Notes under the pieces: generated by a model | What the model was told of the DNA's origin: nothing | What the model saw: the letters and a program-made list of their open reading frames with translations, nothing else | The model's database searches: none | Translations under genes and position numbers: made by a program | Shown: one piece after another, positions 35,643 to 45,755 of the stretch | How the letters are laid out: the number at the start of each line of letters is the position of its first letter | How positions within the stretch are numbered: position 1 is the stretch's first letter | Assembly: GCF_038446525.1 (NCBI RefSeq) | Contig: NZ_CP151792.1 | Span: forward strand, 2,418,001-2,482,000 | Length of the DNA: 64,000 nt | Direction: 5' to 3' | From: Methanolobus sp. ZRKC5 | GTDB taxonomy: Archaea; Halobacteriota; Methanosarcinia; Methanosarcinales; Methanosarcinaceae

Positions 35643-36717
35643 TAGTTATTAACCAAACTTTTAATACTAATTGAGTATAACAATACTGTATGGCTAAACC
35701 CGAACAAATTCCGATAAAGCATCATCTTTCATCAGAAGAATTGCTTAAACATATTAAGTCATTAGAGAAAGACACACGAGTTCTACAACGTTTATATTTT
35801 GTTAAACATCGTTATGAAGGAGCTTCTGTTAATGAAGCAGCTAAACTTGTAGGGATATCAAAACCCGTTGCATATCAATGGCAAGAGCGGTGGAATCAAG
35901 ACGGATATGAAGGATTAAAGCCTAGGTTTTCAGGAGGATGTCCTTCCAAACTCACTGATGATCAAAAAGAAAAACTAAGGGACATGTTACATGAAAGAGA
36001 TGATTGGTCTACAAAAGAAGTTCAGGAACTCATTTATAATGAATTTAAGGTTCAATACACCATTAAGCAAATACTAGTGATCTTGAAGAAGTTTGGCATG
36101 CATCATGCCAAACCATATGCGCATGATTATCGAAGACCACAAAATGCAGAAGATTGTTTAAAAAAAACTTACCGTTAATCGATGATGATTGCGTTATCGG
36201 ATTTCTTGATGAATCATCTCCCCAAACAACATCAAATACGGTTCGTTTATGGTCTTTCAATAAACCTGCCATCTTCAAAAACACAACCAGGATAAAAGCA
36301 AACTCCTTCGGTTTTTATGCATTGAATGGTAATTCTGTTATTGATTTCAAAGAACATTCAACCAAGGAGGATGTATGTTCGTTTTTATCAGCTGTTAAAA
36401 ACAATAACATGGGAGAGAGAATCGTAATTATTCTCGACAATTTTAGATCACATCGAGCAAAATATACAGTGGAATTTGCACAGGCAAATGATATTGAATT
36501 GGTCTATTTACCTCCATATTCACCCGACTTGAATCCAATCGAATTCATCTGGAAAAGTGTCAAAAGAATTATTTCTCGCAATTTTGTGAAAGATCTGGAT
36601 CATATGAAAAATCTGATTGCTGAGGAGTTTATTGATTGTTCATCGAAGATTAGCTTCGCAAGAAAATGGATTGAGACATTTCTGGATAATAAGTTGAAAA
36701 TGTTAAGTTAATAACTA
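35643..36717 (+). mobile_element. IS630-type insertion sequence (1075 bp)
   Basis: Ends are imperfect inverted repeats starting TAGTTATTAAC, flanked by a TA dinucleotide duplication (35641-35642, 36718-36719), the hallmark of IS630/Tc1 elements. It carries two overlapping frames for one transposase. It is inserted in the chemoreceptor gene at GAT-TA-ATTC. Confidence 0.92.
35690..36711 (+). CDS. IS630-family transposase made by -1 frameshift
   Basis: The first frame (35690-36178) encodes a helix-turn-helix domain (SVNEAAKLVGISKPVAYQW) and a winged-helix segment. The second (to 36711, frame -1) encodes the DDE core: CVIGFLDESS, IVIILDNFRSHRAKY and LPPYSPDLNPIEFIWKSVK. They overlap at GATTGTTTAAAAAAAACTTACC, whose A run is a classical slippery site; slipping back one base joins DCLKK to NLPLIDDD. 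Programmed frameshifting is common in this family, so the element may be active. Confidence 0.85.
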
Positions 36718-37258
36718 TAATCGAATCAATGCACATGTTGAGATTGTTCTTGATCTCGTTAAAATCACCCTTATAATCGTCTGTGATCTTTTCAGGAATG
36801 TCACCTTTGGAAATACGATCAATATATTCAGCAGAAACATTCAACGGACCCATTACAGCATCCAGAAGCCTATTTATACCTCCAAGAATGTTTTTACAAT
36901 TGCCATCCAATTCTGAAATATCACCACGTGTATCGAGTTTTCCCTCTACAATTGCGTCGATAAGTAAAAGAACCTCATTTGCAAGTTTTTTGTTATGGAC
37001 TTCTTCAGCAGCCATTTGCTCCAATCTATTTTCCTTCTTCGATAATTCATTTTTCAAGGAAACATATTCATCTAAGATCAGATTCACTGATTCTGCCACT
37101 TTCTTATCTAAAGAACCATTTTTTGGAGATATTCTAACAGCTGAATCCCCAGATTCCACTGCATCAAGTACATTAATAAGCTCAGTTTTAAGTTTATCAT
37201 TCATTCCTAGCATTTTTAATCCGTCCGTAAATAAATAAGTTTTATAACTCAAATTTTA

Positions 37259-37321
37259 GCACGTTTCACTTTATTGCAAGAAAACGTGCATTTGATGAGC
37301 AGCTTTGCCTTGCAAAGCTGC
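37259..37321. promoter_or_regulatory. Two stem-loops in the leader of the broken MCP gene
   Basis: GCACGTTT/AAACGTGC (37259-37266, 37282-37289) forms one stem. GCAGCTTTGC-ctt-GCAAAGCTGC (37299-37321) forms a perfect 10-bp hairpin with a three-base loop. They lie 45-110 bases upstream of the MCP start and could be a leader structure or protein-binding sites. Confidence 0.4.
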
Positions 37322-37430
37322 ATATATACAATTGAATTATATAAAATAAATTAGATATTTAAAGTTATTGATTTTTCATGTGTAAAAATTATTTAACACA
37401 TGTCTGTTGTTTACGAATTTAGAACAATAT

Positions 37431-37492
37431 GTAACGGTGTTAACAATACACTTATATATGCAGTTGTTACACAAAACCGAAATTAGTAACAA
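37431..37492 (+). promoter_or_regulatory. TATA box flanked by GTAAC/GTTAC dyads, HTH-PAS gene promoter
   Basis: CTTATATATGC (37451-37461) is a good TATA box. It is framed by GTAAC (37431), GTTAAC (37439), GTTAC (37466) and GTAAC (37486), arranged as two inverted pairs, one on each side of the TATA box. The predicted start is about 37485, inside the right pair. The downstream gene encodes a helix-turn-helix protein, so autoregulation is a fair guess. Confidence 0.45.
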
Positions 37493-37575
37493 TCTCACAA
37501 ATGTGAATACGAAGTAAAAACTTTGCTACACTTGTGCATTACATTTACGTCAAAGAAACTATAGAGAATATATTA

Positions 37576-39012
37576 ATGCGCATATACAAAAAAGAAACAA
37601 GTATGATTAAAAATGTTCTAAAAGACAACCCTCGTGGCCTTAGTGTTACGGATATTTCTAAAAAAATAGGCATTAACCGAAATACTGTTGCAAAGTACCT
37701 GGAAATCCTTAGAATCAGTGGGCACATTGAAATGGAATCAATTGGTACTGCCAAAATATATTACTTATCGCAAAAGATACCAATCTCAACATTACTGAAT
37801 TTTACCTCAGATAATATACTGGTAATAGATAGCGAACACAAAGTCGTTCAGGCAAATGAAAGGTTTGCAGACATGCTTGGTATTCCTAAAAAAGAATTAA
37901 GTGGCAGGCCAATCGAAGAGCTAATCACTCCAATGATGTCAACTAGGACATTTATAGAAAAAATAGATGAAGGTATCAAAGGAAAAGAACTGGTAGAGAT
38001 CCTTGACCTGATCATAAAAAATGAACTACGTTTTTTCAAAACTAAAATAATTCCTTCAACGTTCGATGATGGTGAATCAAGCGTAACCGTGATCATGGAA
38101 AATATAACTGAAAACATGAATTCTCTAAATTATTTGAAAGAAGAACAGGAAAAACTTGAAATCCTTGTTTCTGAAAGAACATCAGAACTTAAAAAATCAA
38201 ACGAATTGCTCAAAAAAGAGATCACTGAGAGAAAAGTAGCAGAAGAGAGAATTCTGGAAGAACATGCAAAAGCACAGAATTATCTTGACGTTGCCGGCGT
38301 TTTGATAATGGTACTGGACAAGGATAAAAATTGCACTCTTATAAACAGAAAAGGACTTGGTATCCTTGAATGTGATATTGAGGATATTATTGGCAAAAAA
38401 TTCCTGGACAATTTCCTTTTAGAAGGGGACAAAGATAATGCTCTGATCAGATGCAATAGAATTCTGAATGAGGGATTTGAAACTAACTGTGAAAGCCACA
38501 TTGTCACATCCACTGGATAAAATAAATTAATCAAATGGATAAATGTAAGCCTTAAAGACAAAAATGGTAACATTTTGGGAATTATCACATCAGGTGAAGA
38601 TATTACTAAACAGAGAGAAATGGAAGAAAAACTAAAAGAGAGCGAGAGAAAACACCGGCTTCTTGCTGAAAACACCCTTGACAGTATATGGCAACTGGAC
38701 GAAAACCTTGTATTTACCTATGCCAATCCTGCCACAATAACAATAACAGATCTTAAATCGGAAGATGTCGTCGGGACTAAACTTCAGGACCATTTTCCTG
38801 AAAATGAAATAAAAAAAATGGAAGACGCAATGAAGTATTCTGTGGAAAATAGGTATGATGATGAATTTACAAAAATTGAAACGTTCACATACGATAAAAA
38901 TAGGAAGCTTGTACCATATAAATATACGCTAAAATATTACTTGATGATGACAGGAATTTTTGTGGATATCAAGGAACCAACAGAAAAAGATCAGATGATT
39001 GTGATTCACTAA
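37576..39012 (+). pseudogene. HTH-PAS sensor/regulator split by a stop codon
   Basis: An N-terminal winged-helix domain (LSVTDISKKIGINRNTVAKYLEIL) is followed by a PAS domain and a coiled coil (EKLEILVSERTSELKKSNELL). Two further PAS domains follow, the last ending near 39012. A TAA at 38518-38520 interrupts the second PAS, and the same frame continues downstream as NKLIKWINVSLKDKNGNILG, a normal PAS strand. The total is 479 codons including that stop. No histidine-kinase domain is present. It resembles the HTH-PAS transcription regulators of methanogens. The ATG at 37576 is the likely start; GTG at 37534 is also in frame. Confidence 0.78.
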
Positions 39013-39119
39013 AATAAATCATTCTGACTCCGGAAAAACCAGCATGTTTTTTTATTGATTACTAATTATATTTGATCAATGCCTTCTTTTTTTATTAATT
39101 ATTGTGTAGGGCAGGCAGA

Positions 39120-39168
39120 ATATATAAATTACTCACCAGAAACTACATAAAAGAACATGATATATATG
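39120..39168 (+). promoter_or_regulatory. Candidate promoters of the pycB-pycA genes
   Basis: Two TATA-like boxes, ATATATAA (39120-39127) and ATATATATG (39160-39168), precede pycB by about 130 and 90 bases. Starts near 39150 and 39190 are predicted. Which one is used cannot be told from sequence. Confidence 0.4.
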
Positions 39169-39253
39169 ATACAATTCCATCTGACACGGAGTTAGATGAT
39201 TCTCTATTATAATTTACCACTCACACTACTACATAATTTCCCGGAGGATTCCT

Positions 39254-40984
39254 ATGAAAGTAAAAATAACCGAAACTATTCTTCGAGATGCGCATCAATC
39301 TCTTATTGCCACCAGAATGCGCACCCGCAACATGCTTCCAATTGTAGACAAGCTTGATGAAGTCGGATACTATTCACTTGAGATGTGGGGGGGAGCTACA
39401 TTTGACAGCTCTATAAGATATCTCAATGAGGACCCATGGGAAAGATTGAGGGACCTTAAAAAACACATGAAAGAAACCCCTGCACAGATGCTTCTCAGAG
39501 GACAGAATCTGGTAGGATACAGACACTATTCTGATGATGTTGTGGAAAAGTTCGTTAAAAAAGCCCATGAAAATGGTATTGATATCTTCAGGGTATTTGA
39601 CGCTGTAAATGACATCCGCAACATGGAAAAAGCCATCACTGTAGCTAAAAAAGATGGAGCCGAAGTACAGGGTGCCATCGCTTATACCATAAGTCCGGTC
39701 CATACTATTGATAAGTATGTAGAACTTGCAACCGGACTAGCAGAACTTGGATGCGATTCACTTTGTATCAAGGACATGGCAGGCCTTATATCGCCACAGC
39801 AGGCATTTAATCTCGTGAAAGCTCTCAAGACAGAAGTGAACCTTCCTGTTGATCTGCACTCACACTGCACATCAGGAATGGCACCTATGAGCTACACAGC
39901 AGCATGCAGGGCAGGTGTTGATATACTTGATACTGCACTATCTCCCTTTGCATGGGGAACATCACAGCCACCAACCGAATCGATCGTGGCTGCACTTGCT
40001 GAAACAAAACGCGCTACAGGACTTGACCTTGAACTGATATCAGAGATATCACAGCACTTCAAGGAAATAAAAGAACACTACCGCTGCATACTTGATCCGA
40101 TCTCTGAACAGATAGACACCAATGTGTTGCTTTATCAGATACCGGGGGGAATGCTTTCAAATCTTGTATCCCAGCTCAAAGAGCAGAATGCACTGGATAA
40201 ATTCGATGAGGTCCTCAAAGAAATGCCACTTGTACGTGCAGAACTTGGATACCCGCCACTTGTTACGCCCACAAGCCAGATAGTTGGTACCCAGGCAGTG
40301 CTCAATGTGCTGATGGGTGAGAGATACAAGGTAATTCCAAAGGAAGTCAAAGATTATGTTCGTGGCCTTTACGGAAGACCACCACAGAAGATCAGTGATG
40401 AGATAATTGCAAAGATAATCGGTGATGAAGAACCAATTACCTGCAGACCTGCAGACCTTCTCAAGCCAGAGTATGAGAAGATGAAGAAGGAAGCAGAAGA
40501 GATGGGCATCATCAAAAAGGAAGAAGATATCCTCACTTACATACTCTACCCGGCAATAGCTCCTGCATTCCTGAAAGGAGAGCTTGAAGAGGAAGACCTT
40601 GCACCAATCATGGAAAAGAAAAATCCATGCGCTGCTTCATCCGATGTTTCCGGAATACCAACTGACTATACAGTGGAAGTTGACGGGGAAGTTTTCAATG
40701 TAAAAGTAAATCCTGTTGGCGGTTCTGTTAAAGTCGTTGAAGCAGATGAGAAGCCAACTGCAGATTCCATACCAGGAGCTGTGACAAGCCACATGCAGGG
40801 AATGGTGCTTTCCACAAAAGTTCAAGTCGGAGATATTATTGAAGAAGGCGACACATTATGTGTCATTGAAGCTATGAAGATGGAAAATTCAATCCATGCG
40901 CCACATGGAGGAACAGTAAAAGCTATACTTATCGCAGATGGTGATGCTGTAAAATCCGGCGATGTACTGATGAGTATAGAGTAG
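39254..40984 (+). CDS. pycB: Pyruvate carboxylase subunit B (carboxyltransferase and biotin carrier)
   Basis: A 576-residue subunit of the archaeal two-subunit pyruvate carboxylase, which makes oxaloacetate for biosynthesis. The carboxyltransferase TIM barrel has TILRDAHQSLIATRMRT, the metal-site KDMAG and DLHSHCTSG. The central PycA-interaction region comes next, and the C-terminal biotinyl domain has EAMKMEN (biotin on Lys, about residue 540) and a flexible linker before it. GGAGG precedes the ATG. pycA follows 10 bp downstream and birA, which attaches the biotin, comes next. Length fits the family. Confidence 0.95.
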   Translation: MKVKITETILRDAHQSLIATRMRTRNMLPIVDKLDEVGYYSLEMWGGATFDSSIRYLNEDPWERLRDLKKHMKETPAQMLLRGQNLVGYRHYSDDVVEKFVKKAHENGIDIFRVFDAVNDIRNMEKAITVAKKDGAEVQGAIAYTISPVHTIDKYVELATGLAELGCDSLCIKDMAGLISPQQAFNLVKALKTEVNLPVDLHSHCTSGMAPMSYTAACRAGVDILDTALSPFAWGTSQPPTESIVAALAETKRATGLDLELISEISQHFKEIKEHYRCILDPISEQIDTNVLLYQIPGGMLSNLVSQLKEQNALDKFDEVLKEMPLVRAELGYPPLVTPTSQIVGTQAVLNVLMGERYKVIPKEVKDYVRGLYGRPPQKISDEIIAKIIGDEEPITCRPADLLKPEYEKMKKEAEEMGIIKKEEDILTYILYPAIAPAFLKGELEEEDLAPIMEKKNPCAASSDVSGIPTDYTVEVDGEVFNVKVNPVGGSVKVVEADEKPTADSIPGAVTSHMQGMVLSTKVQVGDIIEEGDTLCVIEAMKMENSIHAPHGGTVKAILIADGDAVKSGDVLMSIE

Positions 40985-40994
40985 GTGAGCCGGC

Positions 40995-42476
40995 ATGTTC
41001 AAGAAAGTACTTGTAGCTAACCGAGGCGAGATAGCCATCCGTGCAATGCGTGCATGTCGTGAGCTTGGTGTCCAGACCGTGGCAGTGTACTCAGAAGCTG
41101 ACAGTAATGCTCTTTTTGCAAAATATGCGGATGAAGCATACCTGATAGGTCCTGCACCTTCCAGCCAGAGTTACCTGAATGGAGATAAGATAATAGAAGT
41201 CGCACTTGAATGCGGAGCAGAGGGCGTTCACCCGGGATACGGATTCCTGTCCGAAAACAGTAAATTCGCTCGTAAGTGTGAGGAAGCAGGAATTACTTTT
41301 ATAGGGCCTTCAAGCAAGTCCATTGAGCAAATGGGAAGCAAAATAGCTGCCAGAAATACCATGATAGAAGCAGGTGTACCGGTAGTCCCAGGAACAAATG
41401 AGGCCATAGCAGATCCGGAAGATGCAGCAGACGTTGCAGATGGTATAGGTTATCCTGTTATGATCAAAGCATCTGCCGGTGGTGGCGGTATAGGAATGAA
41501 AATAGTACATTCCAGAAAAGAGTTCCACACTGCCCTTAGTTCCATACAATCTGTTGCAAAATCAGCCTTTGGTGACTCAACAGTATTTATTGAAAAATAT
41601 GTAGAAGAACCAAGGCACATTGAATTCCAGATACTTGCAGATAAGTACGGAAATGCAGTCTATGCCATGGAAAGGGAATGTTCCATACAGCGCAGACACC
41701 AAAAACTTATCGAGGAAGCACCATCTCCTGTAATGACACCTGAACTTCGAAAGGAGATGGGCGAAACTGCTGTTAAGGCTGCAAAGGCCATCGGATATGA
41801 AAATGCAGGAACTGTCGAATTCCTTTACTCAAAGGGGGATTTCTATTTCCTTGAAGTCAATACCAGATTGCAGGTGGAACACACCATCAGCGAGATGATC
41901 ACAGGTATAGACCTTGCAAAACAGCAGCTTCATATTGCCTGTGGTGAGGAATTACCATTTAAACAGGAAGATATCAAAATCAATGGATGGGCAATCGAAT
42001 GCCGCCTTAATGCTGAAGACCCGCTGAACGACTTTGCACCCTCTCCTGGAAAGATAAGGAGATACAGATCTGCCGGAGGACCCGGTATAAGGGTTGATAG
42101 TGGAGTCCATATGGGATACACTATTTCACCTTATTATGACTCTATGATCTCAAAGCTCTGTGCATGGGGAAGTAACAGGGACGAAGCCATTGATAGAATG
42201 CAGCGTGCATTGTACGAATATGTGGTCGTTGGAGTCACAACCAATATCCCATTCCACAAAGCAGTCCTGAAACATCCTGCATTCAGGGAAGGAAAACTTA
42301 CTACTCATTTCATAGAGGACAACAACATCATAGAAGATGTGAAAAAGGTCGTGGAAGAAGATACTACCAAAGGTGTTACCCTGGCTTCAGTACTTGATAA
42401 CAAGGATCTGAAAATAGCTGCCGTAACAGCTGCTGTAGGTTCATATGTAAATGCTGTCAAAAAACAGACAAAGTAA
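40995..42476 (+). CDS. pycA: Pyruvate carboxylase subunit A (biotin carboxylase)
   Basis: A 493-residue ATP-grasp enzyme that carboxylates the biotin of PycB using ATP and bicarbonate. It has [17 protein letters not shown] at the N-terminus, the glycine-rich ATP loop [26 protein letters not shown] and the catalytic [17 protein letters not shown]. The C-terminal biotin-carboxylase domain is complete ([18 protein letters not shown]). It is co-transcribed with pycB. Acetyl-CoA carboxylase has a similar subunit, but archaea of this group use it for pyruvate carboxylase. Confidence 0.95.
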   Translation: MFKKVLVANRGEIAIRAMRACRELGVQTVAVYSEADSNALFAKYADEAYLIGPAPSSQSYLNGDKIIEVALECGAEGVHPGYGFLSENSKFARKCEEAGITFIGPSSKSIEQMGSKIAARNTMIEAGVPVVPGTNEAIADPEDAADVADGIGYPVMIKASAGGGGIGMKIVHSRKEFHTALSSIQSVAKSAFGDSTVFIEKYVEEPRHIEFQILADKYGNAVYAMERECSIQRRHQKLIEEAPSPVMTPELRKEMGETAVKAAKAIGYENAGTVEFLYSKGDFYFLEVNTRLQVEHTISEMITGIDLAKQQLHIACGEELPFKQEDIKINGWAIECRLNAEDPLNDFAPSPGKIRRYRSAGGPGIRVDSGVHMGYTISPYYDSMISKLCAWGSNRDEAIDRMQRALYEYVVVGVTTNIPFHKAVLKHPAFREGKLTTHFIEDNNIIEDVKKVVEEDTTKGVTLASVLDNKDLKIAAVTAAVGSYVNAVKKQTK

Positions 42477-42531
42477 CAAAGTTTTGGTAGCAACATATAT
42501 CTAGATAGGGAATAAACTTTCGAAGGGGGGA

Positions 42532-43509
42532 ATGACTGTGAATGACAACAGAAAAGAAATCATAAGATTGTTAAGACAATCTGAAGGAAATCCAGTTTCG
42601 GGTCAGGAGATAGGAGAAAAACTAGGCATATCCAGGGCAATGGTATGGAAATATGTCAGAAATCTCAGAAGAGAAGGGTATGACATTCGTTCTTCTCCAA
42701 AGGTAGGTTACATACTTGATGCATGTCCGGACAGAATCGATCCTGATGAACTGAAAGCTATTTTGAAAACAAGTCTCATAGGAACTAATATCAGATATCA
42801 TACTGAGCTGGAGTCAACCAACAATACGGCCAGGGAAATTGCATTAAAATCGCCAGAGGGCACTGTGGTCATTGCAGAAACACAGAAAAACGGTCGCGGA
42901 CGTCTGGGGAGTGAATGGCAATCAAACCCTGGAGGTGTATGGTTGTCCCTTATTTTAAAACCGGCCATATCACTTGACAACCTGTCAAAGATAACACTTG
43001 TAGCAGGCATTGCTGTAACGAATACATTGAGAGATGCGGGAGTGGATGCACGCATCAAATGGCCAAATGACGTACTTGTTAAAGGCAAAAAGATATGCGG
43101 AATACTTACAGAGGTCAGTGCTGAAGTTGACAAGGTCGACTATGTAATCCTTGGAATTGGCATAAATGCAAACATCAAACTTGATGGACTTAAAGAAGAA
43201 ATTAGAAGAAAATCAACAAGTATTACTAATGAAGTAGGAAAAGCAGTCAACAGAACTACTTTCATTGCATCCCTTCTTTATGAACTGGAACAACAATACA
43301 TAAAGTTTAAAACGCAAAAATTCACGGACATCGTTGATGAATGGATCAATCTCTCTGATACAATTGGAAAGGAAGTCAGGATAAGGACACCAAACAAACT
43401 CATTGAAGGCAAGGTTGTTGGAATTACTGAAAAAGGTGCAATTGTTGTCCTTGACAGGGATAAAAAGAGACATGAGATCATTGCAGGTAACTGTCGCTAC
43501 TGCAATTGA
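42532..43509 (+). CDS. birA: Biotin-protein ligase with repressor HTH (BirA)
   Basis: A 325-residue bifunctional BirA. Residues 1-65 are a winged helix (SGQEIGEKLGISRAMVWKYV, RREGYDIRSSP). The central ligase domain has ETQKNGRGRLGSEW (biotinyl-AMP loop), KWPNDVLV and ILGIGINAN, and a small C-terminal SH3-like domain follows. It activates biotin with ATP and attaches it to the PycB lysine. The HTH suggests that it also represses biotin-dependent genes, perhaps this operon. It starts 55 bp after pycA with a strong GGGGGG-type ribosome site. Confidence 0.94.
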   Translation: MTVNDNRKEIIRLLRQSEGNPVSGQEIGEKLGISRAMVWKYVRNLRREGYDIRSSPKVGYILDACPDRIDPDELKAILKTSLIGTNIRYHTELESTNNTAREIALKSPEGTVVIAETQKNGRGRLGSEWQSNPGGVWLSLILKPAISLDNLSKITLVAGIAVTNTLRDAGVDARIKWPNDVLVKGKKICGILTEVSAEVDKVDYVILGIGINANIKLDGLKEEIRRKSTSITNEVGKAVNRTTFIASLLYELEQQYIKFKTQKFTDIVDEWINLSDTIGKEVRIRTPNKLIEGKVVGITEKGAIVVLDRDKKRHEIIAGNCRYCN

Positions 43510-43529
43510 TCAAATGAAGTGATACTTTC

Positions 43530-44113
43530 ATGCTATACTCAAACAGAACCTGCAATATTGTAATTGCATTTATACTTTTTTTTCAATGGCATCATCGGCA
43601 TGTGCTGACTCCGTATTCACAAGGGACTATAATGAACCCTTAATTATAAGAGAGTACAGAGAACCTTTGTTGATAAACGGAACCGGAATATTCCTGACAA
43701 CCGGAAACTCATGGAATTTCTATCAGGGATATATTTTTACGGTCAGTAGTGTGAATCTTGAGAAAAAACAGGTCTGGGTAAAACTCCTGAAGGAAGATGA
43801 ACTTCTGAAGGAAGCAATCTTGTCAGAAGATGAGAAGTTTATCTATTGTAAAGACGAGGAAATTTTAAACATTACAGTGGATACGATATACATCAGTTCC
43901 GGCAGAGAACTCATTACCTTCAAGCCGGTGTACCAATACCAGGATAGTGACCTCCCAGATGCCGTATTAGAAGAAGATGAAGAGAACAACGGTCAAAGCG
44001 ATGACAACCAGACATCTGGAAACAGTACTATCGGACAAACAAGCGGATTTACAATATTCCAGACATTCGCATGCATCTCTTTTTTAATGGCATGCAGACG
44101 AATTTTAAATTAA
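43530..44113 (+). CDS. S-layer-domain-related secreted protein (possible 1-base frameshift in signal peptide)
   Basis: From ATG 43586 the frame gives 175 residues starting inside a signal sequence. An ATG at 43530 begins a better signal peptide (MLYSNRTCNIVIAFILFF) in another frame; nine instead of eight T near 43580 would join them and make exactly 195 codons. The mature part (GTGIFLTTGNSWNFYQGYIFTV, VWVKLLKEDELLKEAILSEDE; first shortened here to its key residues Trp and GYIF) resembles the Methanosarcina S-layer duplication domain. The C-terminus is a Gln/Asn/Thr-rich stretch followed by a hydrophobic segment and RRILN, like an archaeosortase or membrane anchor signal. It is likely a cell-surface protein. 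Confidence 0.65.
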
Positions 44114-44139
44114 TTAAAAAAGAATAGTAGAAAAGGAAA

Positions 44140-45063
44140 TCAGAATTTCAGATCTCCCTTCTCCATTAATACCTTAAGGTCCTCAAGACTCAGGCGGCCA
44201 CTCTTCTCCAGTTTCTCTTTGGCAACCACGAGATGTTCTTCCTGCTTCTTGTCATCTTTTTCAATCTGGATATCGTTGAGCTTTTCAAGATAGACACCAA
44301 GCTCATCTCTAAGCAATTCAATCTTCTTCTTAAGAGGATCGATCTTTTCCCTTATAGGCGCAGTTACAGCATATTTCTCCGATATCTGAGAGTGTGCTTC
44401 ATCGGCAGCTTTTCTGAATTCATCAGCCTGATTATAGAAATCTATCATTTCAAGATGATATTTCTGGGATTCTTCTGCAAGCTTACCAATCTCATCACCA
44501 AAGTCTTCCCTTGAATCAAACACATCTTTTGAAGCTTCATATGTTTGCATTAATTTCTGATGGATATCGTTTGCATCAAATGCTGCTCCAAGACGCTCTT
44601 TAAGATCTATCAACCTGCTAAAGAGATCGATCTCATGTTTCAACGGAATATCAGCATTCAGGAAGAGATCAAGGTCTGCAGCATAGGCTTTTGAAAGTGT
44701 TTCAACACTACCCTTGGATAACTTGTTGAGATCATCCCTCTTTGTCTTGAGTTCATTGATATTATCTGAGAACTTACGTGTCTTTTCATTAACCACATTT
44801 CTTGAAGATTTCAAGGCAGCTATCTTTGCATTGATAGAATCTCTCTTAGACTTGACATCACGTGCCTTTGCCACCAGACCCTTTACCTTGGAATTAAGAC
44901 CATCACGCTTCTTTTTTAAGTCATCTGTGTTGGTTCGATGAAGTTTGAGTTCCCTGAAGATACCTTTAAGTTCACGCTCATGGTGGCCTACTTGAGTACG
45001 AATGTCGTTTACTTTGTTCTTCAGCTCTTTTTCATTCATTGATGAAACATCTATATCAGTCAT
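44140..45063 (-). CDS. Archaeal coiled-coil protein (COG1340-like)
   Basis: A 307-residue, almost entirely coiled-coil protein (KELKNKVNDIRTQVGHHERE; KKRDGLNSKVKGLVAKARDV) of a type widespread in archaea and resembling COG1340. No catalytic motif. Its start overlaps the stop of the upstream coiled-coil gene by four bases. The group is conserved but uncharacterised. The MCM-DUF424-coiled-coil order suggests a co-expressed set, not a shown function. Confidence 0.72.
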   Translation of the reverse strand: MTDIDVSSMNEKELKNKVNDIRTQVGHHERELKGIFRELKLHRTNTDDLKKKRDGLNSKVKGLVAKARDVKSKRDSINAKIAALKSSRNVVNEKTRKFSDNINELKTKRDDLNKLSKGSVETLSKAYAADLDLFLNADIPLKHEIDLFSRLIDLKERLGAAFDANDIHQKLMQTYEASKDVFDSREDFGDEIGKLAEESQKYHLEMIDFYNQADEFRKAADEAHSQISEKYAVTAPIREKIDPLKKKIELLRDELGVYLEKLNDIQIEKDDKKQEEHLVVAKEKLEKSGRLSLEDLKVLMEKGDLKF

Positions 45064-45737
45064 GCTTCAACCTCTCCCGCATCAATCACATCAGGTTGCT
45101 TCTCCCAGTGCTGCAATGCCTCTTTATGGCTTTGTATCCTGTTCTCTAACCATTTATACCTTGGAGAGATTTCGTTCATTTCATCCTCAAGTGAAGATAT
45201 AGAATTATTGTAACTTTCTTCTGAACTATCGATAGAACTTAGTTCTATTTTTGAACTGAGGGCTTGTTTTATCCTTTCATTAATAGCATCAAGACGATCA
45301 TCAACTCCTGATGCTTTTGAACTGAGAGCGGAGACACTCAGCAAAATAGAATCTACCCGTGTTTGCTCTTCATCAGGAGTAAGCGAACCTTTCACCTTTA
45401 AAAGCTTCTCTTTGACAAAAGACATTTCTCTGGAAAACTCGCTGTTATCGGAAACCGAATCATCCAACTCATCAAGCAACTTTTCTGCCTGATGGTAGAA
45501 CAATTGTCTCTTTTCAGTTAATATCTCTACTTTTTCCAGAACCATTTCCCTATTGTTCTTAGAGGAATCGATATTTTCCTGAACGACTTTCATTTTATTT
45601 CCGAGTTCATTGAATTCAGAAGCATATTCATCTAAGAATTTCTTATGCTTCTTAACAACTCCTTCAATGAGTCCTTTTCTGTCAAAGGTGTTTAGCGCAT
45701 TGTTTTCTACGCCCGAAACCGCCATCTCATCATTCAT
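45060..45737 (-). CDS. Coiled-coil protein, unknown
   Basis: A 225-residue coiled-coil protein (VVKKHKKFLDEYASEFNELG, MNEISPRYKWLENRIQSHKE). I chose the start MNDEMAVSG at 45737, because GAGG lies seven bases before it; the longer frame to 45755 lacks a site. It is translationally coupled to the downstream COG1340-like protein, with which it may form a heteromeric coil (inference). Confidence 0.7.
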   Translation of the reverse strand: MNDEMAVSGVENNALNTFDRKGLIEGVVKKHKKFLDEYASEFNELGNKMKVVQENIDSSKNNREMVLEKVEILTEKRQLFYHQAEKLLDELDDSVSDNSEFSREMSFVKEKLLKVKGSLTPDEEQTRVDSILLSVSALSSKASGVDDRLDAINERIKQALSSKIELSSIDSSEESYNNSISSLEDEMNEISPRYKWLENRIQSHKEALQHWEKQPDVIDAGEVEA

Positions 45738-45755
45738 AACAAAACCTCGTAACAT

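Larger units (their letters stand above)
33113..37213 (-). pseudogene. Second chemoreceptor (MCP with PAS domains), interrupted by IS630 and an amber codon
   Basis: The gene starts at MLGMNDKLKTELIN (37213), is cut by the IS630 element at 35643-36717, and ends at 33113. Removing the element and one TA target copy restores the frame across the junction (NMCIDSI-NSLLDEASF) and gives 1008 codons. Domain order is HAMP-like helices, two Cys-rich PAS domains (CHDIYKTSACGTDSCVC; CYDLFKTPHCNTENC), more HAMP-like repeats and an MCP signalling hairpin nearly identical to its neighbour's. A TAG codon at 33878-33880 interrupts the signalling domain where the paralogue has Asp. The gene is no longer translatable as one protein. 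Confidence 0.88.

Noticed and set aside
44233-44514. Hydrophobic antisense frames over the coiled-coil genes
   Set aside because: These are shadows caused by Glu/Lys-rich coding on the other strand and have no ribosome sites or family features.
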